Positions 35,450-42,894 of a DNA stretch of 64,000 nucleotides are shown here, in pieces (positions within the stretch are counted from its first letter, which is position 1; each line of letters starts with the position of its first letter). Location of the stretch: contig CANLMI010000002.1 in assembly GCA_947492375.1 (NCBI GenBank), positions 869,529 through 933,528 on the forward strand, read 5' to 3'. The notes under the pieces are model-generated. The model worked only from the letters and a program-made list of their open reading frames with translations. It was not told the origin of the DNA and ran no database searches. The DNA comes from an uncultured Kordiimonas sp. (GTDB lineage: Bacteria > Pseudomonadota > Alphaproteobacteria > Sphingomonadales > Kordiimonadaceae). The translations under genes were made by a program, and so were the position numbers.

Positions 35450-35491
35450 ATAATAAAGGGTCGGGTAATTCAATAATTTGACTTTTGTCAA
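35450..35491 (-). promoter_or_regulatory. FNR-dependent promoter of the cco operon
   Basis: The box TTGAC-TTTT-GTCAA (35478-35491) is a symmetrical FNR/FixK site. On the minus strand a TATTAT -10 lies at 35455-35450, giving a start near 35443 and placing the box centre at about -41.5, the position for class II activation. The first gene starts 40 bases further on. A second inverted repeat, TGACA-TCT-TGTCA (35506-35518), lies just upstream. Confidence 0.75.
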
Positions 35492-35575
35492 AAATTTGCT
35501 GGCTGTGACATCTTGTCATAACACAGCATAGGCGCAAAAGTATCAGCGTGTGCACGCCTCATTAGGTGTTTGGGT

Positions 35576-36361
35576 TTACTGCGTGCCTGTTATCTCAATC
35601 TCGAAAAGCGTTGGCCATTTTTTACCTGTTACAAAAAGACGGTCTAATTCTTTATCGTACGCGATACCGTTCAAAACATTATTACGTCGATCAGGTATAG
35701 TGCCGTCTGGTAAAATACCAGTTAGGTCGATAATACCAACAACTGCACCAGACTCTGGATTAATCCGAATGATCAAATCACTTTGCCAGACATTGGCAAA
35801 AATTTCCCCGTTAACCCATTCGAGTTCATTGATACGCGGCACAGGATTCCCATTTAAAGTAACAGAAACTTCTTTAACTTCATTAAAACTTTCCGGATCA
35901 AGAAAACGAAGCTTATCCGTACCATCCGACATAATTAAATGATCGCTGTTTTTGGTAATACCCCAGCCTTCACCGCGGTAATAAAATTGGCGCTCTACAC
36001 GAAAAGTGTTCTGATCCAGCACAAATCCTGTTTGTTTGCGCCACGTCAACACATATAGCTTCCCGTTCCAGTTCACTAATCCCTCGCCGAAATACCGCCG
36101 GGAAATATTGTGCTTCTTGACGACCTGACCACCTTCCAAATCAACCTTACGAACAGAGGAAGCGCCGTTTAATCCTGTGCTTTCATACAAAGATCCATTG
36201 TCGAATAACAAACCTTGGGTAAAGGCTGTTGCATCATGCGGGTATGAGTTGACAACTTTATAACCATAGCGCGGTACTTCGCCCTGTGCATGACAAACTG
36301 CAACGCCTAATGCCATTATAAATGTCAGTCCAACAAGAATATGAAATGCGGTCTTTCGCAT
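35576..36361 (-). CDS. Glutaminyl-peptide cyclotransferase (plant/bacterial type)
   Basis: 261 aa with a Sec signal peptide (about 1-25, 'ILVGLTFIMALGVAVCHA'). The mature part is the five-bladed propeller of the glutamine cyclotransferase family (PF05096): 'VVNSYPHDATAFTQGLLFDNGSLYESTGL', 'EGLVNWNGKLYVLTW', 'GEGWGITKNSDHLIMSDGTDKL', 'ELEWVNGEIFANVW' and 'NVLNGIAYD' are all recognisable family signatures. It turns N-terminal Gln of exported peptides into pyroglutamate in the periplasm. No partner is evident; it ends 172 bases from the first cco gene and is separated by a probable promoter region. Confidence 0.92.
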   Translation of the reverse strand: MRKTAFHILVGLTFIMALGVAVCHAQGEVPRYGYKVVNSYPHDATAFTQGLLFDNGSLYESTGLNGASSVRKVDLEGGQVVKKHNISRRYFGEGLVNWNGKLYVLTWRKQTGFVLDQNTFRVERQFYYRGEGWGITKNSDHLIMSDGTDKLRFLDPESFNEVKEVSVTLNGNPVPRINELEWVNGEIFANVWQSDLIIRINPESGAVVGIIDLTGILPDGTIPDRRNNVLNGIAYDKELDRLFVTGKKWPTLFEIEITGTQ

Positions 36362-36654
36362 AATTAACCATTTCCCTAAAATACGAACTACTACGTGAGC
36401 TTACTCAAATTTACCATCACATATTTCAACACTATAAACCAACCCAGATGTCAAAAATATGGCTATTACTACGGCAGGTCAAAACAAAGGAATACATGCC
36501 ATAATACCCTCTAAAGTATACCATTTTTTCGAATTACATAAAATTTTATATGAGCCTTAAGGTATTTTTTAACCAATAGTCGCATAATGATTCGTAATGA
36601 AAAGCCGTATGTTCAAAAAGAACAGCACAATAGTGAGGCTAATGGAGAAAATAA

Positions 36655-37389
36655 ATGCGTATAATAGCAGTTACATCGCAAAAAGGTGGATCAGGCAAAA
36701 CCACTCTTTCTGGGCATTTGGCAGTCGCAGCAGACCGTGCAGGCGTCGGGCCAGTTGCATTGATTGACACAGACCCTCAAGGCTCACTCGCTGACTGGTG
36801 GAACGAAAGAGAGAATCCAAGCCCTGCCTTCGTTCAAACAACAATTGCCTCGCTAGCTGAAGACCTCCAGCACCTGAAAGAACAAGGTATTCGGTTGGTT
36901 GTCATCGATACCCCCCCCGCTATTACACGCTCAATACAGGCCGTTGTCAGCAAAGCAGACTTGGTTGTTATTCCGACCCGCCCAAGCCCTCATGATCTTC
37001 GGGCGGCTGGTGCCACCGTAGACCTCGTTGAGCGTGCAGGCAAACCGCTTATTTTTGTTGTGAACGGCGCAACTGCACGTGCACGCCTCACTGGCGAAGC
37101 AGCAATCGCACTATCACAACACGGAACGGTTGCACCAATTGTTATTCATAATCGCCAAGATTTTGCAGCCAGCATGATCGATGGACGGACTGTTATGGAA
37201 GTCAGTGAAAATGGCAAAAGCGCTGAAGAAGTTGAAAAGTTATGGGGTTATGTCGAAAGTAGGGTACGCAGACTTCCTGTGAAAGCAACCTTCAAAGCAG
37301 CGGCACTACCAAAAGCCAACTTTGGTCGTCGTATTACCTCTCATGAATTACATGCAGAGGAAAATACAGAGCCTCGTTACGCTGGTTAA
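36655..37389 (+). CDS. ParA/MinD-family ATPase (orphan)
   Basis: 244 aa. Deviant Walker A 'QKGGSGKTTLSGHLA' (residues 8-22), 'LIDTDPQGSLADWW' and Walker B-like 'LVVIDTPPAI' define a ParA ATPase; the core is short, like VirC1 or small plasmid ParA, with no N-terminal DNA-binding domain. The C-terminal 35 residues are basic. It precedes a ribbon-helix-helix protein by 26 bases, the arrangement of type Ib partition modules, but nothing else here points to a plasmid or to the parABS of the chromosome origin. It could position a cellular cargo. The 293 bases upstream hold no gene. Confidence 0.88.
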   Translation: MRIIAVTSQKGGSGKTTLSGHLAVAADRAGVGPVALIDTDPQGSLADWWNERENPSPAFVQTTIASLAEDLQHLKEQGIRLVVIDTPPAITRSIQAVVSKADLVVIPTRPSPHDLRAAGATVDLVERAGKPLIFVVNGATARARLTGEAAIALSQHGTVAPIVIHNRQDFAASMIDGRTVMEVSENGKSAEEVEKLWGYVESRVRRLPVKATFKAAALPKANFGRRITSHELHAEENTEPRYAG

Positions 37390-37415
37390 TAGTATTTGAG
37401 TAAGGAGTTAAGATT

Positions 37416-37883
37416 ATGGCTATGGCTTCCCTAACATCAGGTTTGCTCGTTCGCAAAGGACATGCAAGGCCGAGTTCATTCAAACCAAGCTCGAAAACGT
37501 TTCGTTTCGAAAATGACGATGCTGTTGAATTACTGGAAGAAAATCAACGCCTGGCGGCTGCCCAAACATCTTCATTCAACACAACTAAATTACAGCCTAA
37601 AAAGAAAATTTCGACCTTATCGGCTGTTCAAAACGCAAAACCTAAAGACACCAAACCAATTAAGTCTGAGGTTGTTGCGGACACAAAAAATGTTGCATCA
37701 ACTGATAACGCTCCAGTTGCCCGTAAGACAATTAGAATTCGTCAGGATTTAAATGTTACATTAAAAGTATTAGCCGCACGCACAGGCATGTCACAAAAAG
37801 ATATTATTGAAACGGCGCTTGCAAACTATCTGGAAGAAAAGCGTCAGGAATTCGATTGCATTTGCGGCGCAGATGAACTGTAA
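37416..37883 (+). CDS. Ribbon-helix-helix protein, ParA partner
   Basis: 155 aa. The N-terminal two thirds are low-complexity, rich in Lys, Ser, Thr and Ala and likely disordered. The C-terminal 55 residues read 'KTIRIRQDLNVTLKVLAARTGMSQKDIIETALANYLEEK', a ribbon-helix-helix DNA-binding fold, ending in an unusual 'DCICGADEL' with a Cys pair. An AAGGAG ribosome site precedes the ATG. Together with the ParA gene it forms a two-gene operon closed by a terminator. In partition modules this would be the DNA-bound adaptor; disordered N-termini of such proteins stimulate ParA. Confidence 0.75.
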   Translation: MAMASLTSGLLVRKGHARPSSFKPSSKTFRFENDDAVELLEENQRLAAAQTSSFNTTKLQPKKKISTLSAVQNAKPKDTKPIKSEVVADTKNVASTDNAPVARKTIRIRQDLNVTLKVLAARTGMSQKDIIETALANYLEEKRQEFDCICGADEL

Positions 37884-37900
37884 ACATTCCTAAATCAAAT

Positions 37901-37933
37901 AAAAAACCCTGATATCAACGATCAGGGTTTTTT
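37901..37933. terminator. Bidirectional terminator between RHH and SPOR genes
   Basis: AAAAAACCCTGAT - 7-base loop - ATCAGGGTTTTTT, a perfect 13-bp stem with A and T runs. It serves the parA operon, and the last codons of the convergent Sel1/SPOR gene lie inside the stem. Confidence 0.88.
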
Positions 37934-38895
37934 ATTGCAATAGCACCGCAATCATAGCCTTTTTTCTTAAGATAAACACAACGAGTAACGGCTTGGTCCA
38001 ATGATGCTAATTGACCAAAGGTTACCAAATAAAGCCCATTATCTGTTTCTTCAAACCCTACAGTCAGGTCATTTAGATAACTACCAATGTCGCTTTGAAT
38101 ATTTTTCGTGTAATCATTTAGCCTGTCTTGGTTTTGTGCAAAACCAACCTGAATTTGCCATTTATTCTCAGTATGCTCAAGCTGCTCACCCCCACCTGCT
38201 GCGGTTACTATAGTATCAAAAATCAATTCAATCTCTAATGGTGCCTCTACAAAAGCTTCTTGAATAAGATTATCTGCATACGACCGGGATCGGTTCCTGG
38301 CATCAAACGATAAATCAGTAGCCATTATCACTTCACTTGCAATTGCATCCGCATATCCTTGTTCGCTAGCTCGCCAAATCAAACCATACCCGCGAACCGG
38401 ATCAGCAACCAGCCCGCCGTCACCGTTCCAATATAATGTCCCAAGAATGTACAGAGCTTCAACATCATCATTTAATGCCAATTTCTGCCAAAGGCTAATT
38501 GCTTCCTTTTCAGCCGCAATTGTCGCATTTTCACTGAAAAATAATAGATTGGCTAATTTTGCGCTGGCTTCAACATGCCCCATTTCAGAAGCAAGCCTGT
38601 AATACATTGCGGCAACCTCAGGTGACTTTTCGCCATGAATACCCAAGCGATGAATCTGAGCAAGATGAAAATATGCATTACTATCACCGGCATCACCTAA
38701 TTGACGAAGACTGTCCATCCCTTCATAAAAAGCGCCTTGCTGAACCAGTGATAAAACCTGTTGAAGCGAAGGTGACTGGTCACCCGTTTGTTGTTGAGTA
38801 TAAACTGATGCTGCTGCAAATAATGATAGAGAAAGCTGCATAGCAAACACCACAACCGAAAGCATAACCAGTTTGCAGACTTTAACAATTCGCAC
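37915..38895 (-). CDS. Sel1-repeat protein with C-terminal SPOR domain
   Basis: 326 aa from the GTG at 38895, preceded by AAGGAGGG; longer readings pass through this ribosome site. A signal peptide (about 1-28) is followed by Sel1-like repeats (about 45-165, 'AYFHLAQIHRLGIHGEKSPEVAAMYYRLASE', 'VEALYILGTLYWNGDGGLVADPVRGYGLIWRA') and a C-terminal SPOR-type domain (about 245-322, 'WQIQVGFAQNQDRLNDY' to 'GYDCGAIAI'). SPOR domains bind glycan strands lacking stem peptides at septa. Probably a periplasmic envelope protein. It is divergent from another SPOR protein 165 bases away. Confidence 0.82.
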   Translation of the reverse strand: MRIVKVCKLVMLSVVVFAMQLSLSLFAAASVYTQQQTGDQSPSLQQVLSLVQQGAFYEGMDSLRQLGDAGDSNAYFHLAQIHRLGIHGEKSPEVAAMYYRLASEMGHVEASAKLANLLFFSENATIAAEKEAISLWQKLALNDDVEALYILGTLYWNGDGGLVADPVRGYGLIWRASEQGYADAIASEVIMATDLSFDARNRSRSYADNLIQEAFVEAPLEIELIFDTIVTAAGGGEQLEHTENKWQIQVGFAQNQDRLNDYTKNIQSDIGSYLNDLTVGFEETDNGLYLVTFGQLASLDQAVTRCVYLKKKGYDCGAIAIKNPDR

Positions 38896-39060
38896 CACTT
38901 CCCTCCTTGCTATGGCTAATTTTACGCTAAAATTAATCAAATGCCAATAAAACACCCTCCGGCAATTAAAGTTTCATTCATAACTACCGTCTATTCTGTA
39001 TGAAAGGCGATCAAAAATCTGGTCCTGAAGTATGACCAGATAACAGGCAAGACAGGCATT

Positions 39061-40410
39061 ATGATTACATTATTACCAACAAAGAGTGTACGCGTATCAC
39101 TTCTGAGCGTTAGCATATTAGCGATGACAGCATGCAGCTTTAACAACAGTAAAAATTTGGATAATCTGAAACTGCCTTACTCAAAATCCCTCACATTTCA
39201 AGACAGTCAAAACCCTGATGGCGGTATAAAAGCAGTAGCAGATAATTTAGTTGAAAGCGGGCAGGTAGAAGCCGCAATACCACTTTATCGCTCACTCGCC
39301 TCAAGGTCTGGCACGCCCGGTGATTTATATACTTTGGGTGAAACATTATCAAAAATTGGCGCCCACGAAGAAGCGGCCAAAGTATATGCAAAGGCACTCG
39401 ATAAAGATGCATCTCACGGCCCGTCTTGGTACGGCGTTGGGCGTTCATGGTTATCATTAGGACGGTTTGACGAAGCGCTCGCAGCCTTTAGCGAAGCCAG
39501 TAATTACGGCGAAACACGAGCAAACTCCGGGCGGGGAATCGCCCTTGCAGCACTAGGGCACACTGATCAGGCATTAACCGCTTTTGATTATGATGCTGAC
39601 ACAACCAGCATATCAAACAAAGCGCTGGTCCTTGCTGCAACAGGGGAAACCGATGCAGCGATTACATTATTGGAACCAATCACTGCAAATGGCGGGGGAC
39701 CAAGAGATCGCCAAAACCTTGCGATGGCATATTTGATGGCCGACCGGGAAGGTGATGCATTTAGACTAGCCCGGCTAGACCTTGACCCAGCAACGGTTCA
39801 GGAAACTTTCACATTCTACCGTACAATCATGAGCATACCAGCCGATCAAAGAATGCGCGCTTTAGTGACAGGCACAGTCGACCCTGAATGGACCAGCAGT
39901 GAAGCAGGCAACCTTGTTGTTGTTGATACCGTCACCAGACAAGAAGCAGCAAAACGCATTATAGCTGAAGAAAAAGAACCAGAAGCAACACCAACACCTG
40001 AGCCAGAGCCCGAGCCAGAGCCGAAGCCTGCCCCGAAACCCGAATCAAAACCAGAAGAAGATCGTTCAAATTATGAGCTGACAACCATCCCTCCACTCGT
40101 TGAACCTGATGGGTGGGCATTACAAATCGGCGCATACCGGACAATCAAAAACCTCATGCGCGGCTGGACAATTTTATACCGCCAAAGCGGTGACCTACTC
40201 CAAGACATTCCGCCACGAAGATCAGAAGTGGATCACGGAAATTCAGAAACAGGCCCGAAAGGGTTTTACTACAGATTAAACGCTGGCCCCCTGAAGTCCT
40301 TATCTCAAGCCAAGGATTTATGTTCTGCCTTAAAAGAACGTGGTACTGATTGTTGGATCAGACCACCAGAACCCGTAGAAGGTAAATTACCTGAAACTGC
40401 GGAAAATTAA
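39061..40410 (+). CDS. TPR lipoprotein with C-terminal SPOR domain
   Basis: 449 aa. A lipoprotein signal with Cys25 ('ILAMTAC') is followed by tetratricopeptide-type repeats (about 50-200, 'GDLYTLGETLSKIGAHEEAAKVYAKALDKDASHGPSWYGVG'), of the kind seen in TadD-like proteins. A Pro/Glu/Lys-rich linker (about 305-340) then leads to a SPOR domain (about 355-440, 'GWALQIGAYRTIKNLMRGW' and 'YYRLNAGPLKSLSQAKDLCSAL'). It probably spans from the membrane to peptidoglycan. The neighbouring divergent gene has the same C-terminal domain, so the two may act together at division sites. Confidence 0.82.
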   Translation: MITLLPTKSVRVSLLSVSILAMTACSFNNSKNLDNLKLPYSKSLTFQDSQNPDGGIKAVADNLVESGQVEAAIPLYRSLASRSGTPGDLYTLGETLSKIGAHEEAAKVYAKALDKDASHGPSWYGVGRSWLSLGRFDEALAAFSEASNYGETRANSGRGIALAALGHTDQALTAFDYDADTTSISNKALVLAATGETDAAITLLEPITANGGGPRDRQNLAMAYLMADREGDAFRLARLDLDPATVQETFTFYRTIMSIPADQRMRALVTGTVDPEWTSSEAGNLVVVDTVTRQEAAKRIIAEEKEPEATPTPEPEPEPEPKPAPKPESKPEEDRSNYELTTIPPLVEPDGWALQIGAYRTIKNLMRGWTILYRQSGDLLQDIPPRRSEVDHGNSETGPKGFYYRLNAGPLKSLSQAKDLCSALKERGTDCWIRPPEPVEGKLPETAEN

Positions 40411-40425
40411 AAAGTGTAAATACTG

Positions 40426-40458
40426 ATGGGGATATTGTGAAATATTCCCATTTTCTCT
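40426..40458 (+). terminator. Intrinsic terminator after the TPR-SPOR gene
   Basis: Stem ATGGGGATATT / AATATTCCCAT (one G-U pair) with a GTGA loop, followed by TTTCTCTT. Ends the lipoprotein transcript 15 bases beyond the stop codon. Confidence 0.75.
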
Positions 40459-40564
40459 TGAACATGTTTGGTTAATCACCACATCATAGACCGCGTTGCC
40501 AATGTTGGAACGCTTGGATCTATAATATTACCCTGTGATCGCCGCCAACTTTGGGGAGAGAAAA

Positions 40565-40972
40565 ATGACACGTGTTTCTGTGTTTAACAGTCCATTTTTA
40601 CTAGGTTTTGATCAACTAGAAGAATTAATGGACAGCGTCAGTAAAAACGCTAGCGAAGGCTATCCCCCGTATAACATTGAACATATCAGTGAAAATATCA
40701 TCAGAATTTCACTCGCTGTCGCTGGCTTTTCCGAACAAGATCTGGAAATCACGATTGAAAATAACCAAATGCTTATCCGTGGTAAACGCCAATCAGAACC
40801 AGACCGCGCCTACTTACACCGCGGTATTGCGTCACGCCAGTTTATGCGAAAATTTGTTCTAGCTGACGGTATGGATGTGGATGATGCTTATCTTGAAAAT
40901 GGGCTTTTACATATCAACCTGCTGCGCCCAGAACCAGAGACTTCGATAAGAACTATTAAAATCCGATCATAA
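40565..40972 (+). CDS. Small heat-shock protein, Hsp20 family
   Basis: 135 aa from the ATG at 40565, which has a GGGGAG ribosome site; an upstream GTG is less likely. The alpha-crystallin domain spans about 35-125: 'PYNIEHISENIIRISLAVAGFSEQDLEITIENNQMLIRGKR', 'YLHRGIASRQFMRKFVL' and 'AYLENGLLHINLLRPEPE' are the classic IbpA-type segments. It holds unfolding proteins in a refoldable state. A possible heat-shock promoter (CTTGGAT near 40513, CCCTGT near 40531) is too weak to annotate. Confidence 0.94.
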   Translation: MTRVSVFNSPFLLGFDQLEELMDSVSKNASEGYPPYNIEHISENIIRISLAVAGFSEQDLEITIENNQMLIRGKRQSEPDRAYLHRGIASRQFMRKFVLADGMDVDDAYLENGLLHINLLRPEPETSIRTIKIRS

Positions 40973-41008
40973 AGTCTCATCCGGTATATGAAATGAGAGC
41001 GCATCAAT

Positions 41009-41428
41009 ATGAAACAAATGCAAACCAAATTGATGATAGAAACCTGCGGTCAGGGACTTTATGATATTACTCGTGACGTTCAAAACTGGGTGCAGTCACA
41101 TAAAATAAATACCGGCTTGATAACAATATTTATCCAACACACGAGCGCTTCGCTCACAATTCAGGAAAATGCTGATCCTGATGTGCAGTATGACCTTATA
41201 AAAGCACTTAACCGATTAGCTCCCGAAAACAAAACACTCTATCGCCATAACGCCGAAGGGCCAGATGATATGCCCGCACATATCAAAACTGCGATAACAG
41301 ATGTTTCACTGAATATTCCTGTCACCGAAAGCCGTTTGGCTCTCGGTACATGGCAAGGAATATATATAGTTGAACACAGAAAAAACCGCCACACACGCAG
41401 TATAATCTGTCATTTGGCCGGTGAGTAA
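41009..41428 (+). CDS. YjbQ-family protein (secondary thiamine-phosphate synthase-like)
   Basis: 139 aa, full length for UPF0047/YjbQ. Family markers are 'GLITIFIQHTSASLTIQENADPDVQYDL', 'HNAEGPDDMPAHIKTAITDVSLNIPV' and 'LGTWQGIYIVEHR', including the conserved His residues. Members have a weak thiamine-phosphate synthase activity in complementation tests; the physiological role is uncertain. It follows hsp20 by 36 bases on the same strand and converges on the DUF481 gene 6 bases away. Confidence 0.93.
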   Translation: MKQMQTKLMIETCGQGLYDITRDVQNWVQSHKINTGLITIFIQHTSASLTIQENADPDVQYDLIKALNRLAPENKTLYRHNAEGPDDMPAHIKTAITDVSLNIPVTESRLALGTWQGIYIVEHRKNRHTRSIICHLAGE

Positions 41429-41434
41429 TATCTT

Positions 41435-42460
41435 TTAAAAGTCGTAGGATATATTAATCCGGCTAATTGTATCAAATGATGATGTATTCTCAGGTACTGG
41501 CGAGTCATAATTCGCTTCAAACGAAAGACGCAGCGCCAACCGTTCCGTTAACTTTGTTGACAACTGAGCAACATTTCTAAGCGAGGTGAACTCACTACCA
41601 AAAATTGCCGCGCCCTGATTAGTAAATGTAACATTATCGCTGATATTAAAGTCATAGGTAAAAGACAATCGGCCAATCACTTCGGATAGGTCTTCACCAG
41701 GCGTAATGATTGTTTCACCAGTGATAGGATCAAACGTTTCAATATCCAGTTCTTGATTTAACCTGAAACCTGGGCCCGCTTCGACACGGAGCTTATGACG
41801 ATCATTATCAAGTAACTGATAACCAATACTGATTGTTTCTGTTAACCGGTAATCAAACCCTGAGAAACGATCAATTTCAAGCTGGGTAAAGTTTGCGATA
41901 AAACCCTTTTCCCATGCACGCCAAACGCCGTCATATTGCCCTACAAAACGCTCTTGTACGGTTTCACCTTCGCGGCGCGCAAAATCAAAATTGAAACGAA
42001 GACCATGTTCCCAGTCAGGCCCAAATTTTCTGTTAAAACTCAGCCCGACATTTCCTGCCTGCTGGGAAGTATCACCAGAACTAATATTTGCACCCACCTG
42101 TACCTGACTATCCCAAAGAACCGGATCAAGATAATACCAGATACCACGAGCTCTAGAAGCCTTTTCCGCAGCAACCGCAGTTGCTTCAATAACTTCCAGT
42201 TCTTCTGATTGATCTTTGGTTAACCATTCAGGGTTGATAGCCTTTACAAGCTCCAGTAAACCGATACGGTCATCAGGATATGTATCCATCGCCGTCTTGA
42301 AAACAACATCAAATGTTGCTTTATCACCCTTACTGGCTGCCGTGGATAACAAATCTTTAATTCCATCAGGAACATCCGCCATAGCTGTGGTCGAAGTGAG
42401 CACTGTCAATAATAACGAGGCCGCAAACCAACCTCTTTTCTTGAACTCTAAATAACCCAT
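41435..42460 (-). CDS. DUF481-family outer-membrane protein
   Basis: 341 aa from the ATG at 42460. A signal peptide (about 1-29) is followed by a short helical region (30-95), then a beta-barrel domain like YdiY/DUF481, with alternating strands: 'VQVGANISSGDTSQQAGNVGLSFNRKFG', 'YRLTETISIGYQLLDNDRHKLRVEAGPGFR' and a terminal aromatic 'RINISYDF'. These proteins are induced by salt or other envelope stress in some bacteria; the function is unknown. The upstream alternative start lacks a ribosome site. Confidence 0.85.
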   Translation of the reverse strand: MGYLEFKKRGWFAASLLLTVLTSTTAMADVPDGIKDLLSTAASKGDKATFDVVFKTAMDTYPDDRIGLLELVKAINPEWLTKDQSEELEVIEATAVAAEKASRARGIWYYLDPVLWDSQVQVGANISSGDTSQQAGNVGLSFNRKFGPDWEHGLRFNFDFARREGETVQERFVGQYDGVWRAWEKGFIANFTQLEIDRFSGFDYRLTETISIGYQLLDNDRHKLRVEAGPGFRLNQELDIETFDPITGETIITPGEDLSEVIGRLSFTYDFNISDNVTFTNQGAAIFGSEFTSLRNVAQLSTKLTERLALRLSFEANYDSPVPENTSSFDTISRINISYDF

Positions 42461-42894
42461 TATCCGCGTTCCTTCCCATTTCTCAAAGAGTCTCATTTTT
42501 TACTATACATTGATTTTTATTTTTCCGGCATGCATATAGCCAGACTTTTCTAGAAAAGAAACCCTAAGTTTTGCTTAGTTTTACACGGAAGATAGCTATG
42601 GTGATAACCTACAGTATAATTCAAATTATATATGTATACAGATTACCCCTTCTCATCATGACAAAGCGTTTTATAAAAAACAATTTAAAAGTGATGTTTT
42701 CTCACAATATTATTCAGGTGGCTACGCACCCCCGAATACACACATCATGGCATAAAAGCCTAATATCTATAGATAAAAGCTTCGAAATAGAGATAAAAAC
42801 AACAAAATATAACGAATTTAAAGACTTTTTAAACCTACCCGAAGCAAAGTGTTCAAATAGCCCCTAACTACTCTTCGTTTGGAGATCAGGAAAA
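42461..42894. other. 434-base AT-rich stretch without a supported gene
   Basis: Separates the divergent DUF481 and HerA-like genes. A 98-codon open frame (42571-42867) starts at TTG, has no ribosome site and no recognisable composition, so I do not call it. Promoters for both neighbours must lie here but none stands out. Confidence 0.6.

Noticed and set aside
39990-40040. Repetitive GAGCCAGAGCCCGAG-type tract
   Set aside because: Encodes the Pro/Glu linker of the SPOR lipoprotein; simple low-complexity coding DNA, not a CRISPR or regulatory repeat.
40513-40536. Heat-shock-type promoter before hsp20
   Set aside because: CTTGGAT and CCCTGT fit the consensus poorly and the spacing is short.
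42571-42867. 98-codon open frame between the DUF481 and HerA-like genes
   Set aside because: Starts at TTG with no ribosome site, in AT-rich DNA, and its translation has no familiar composition.
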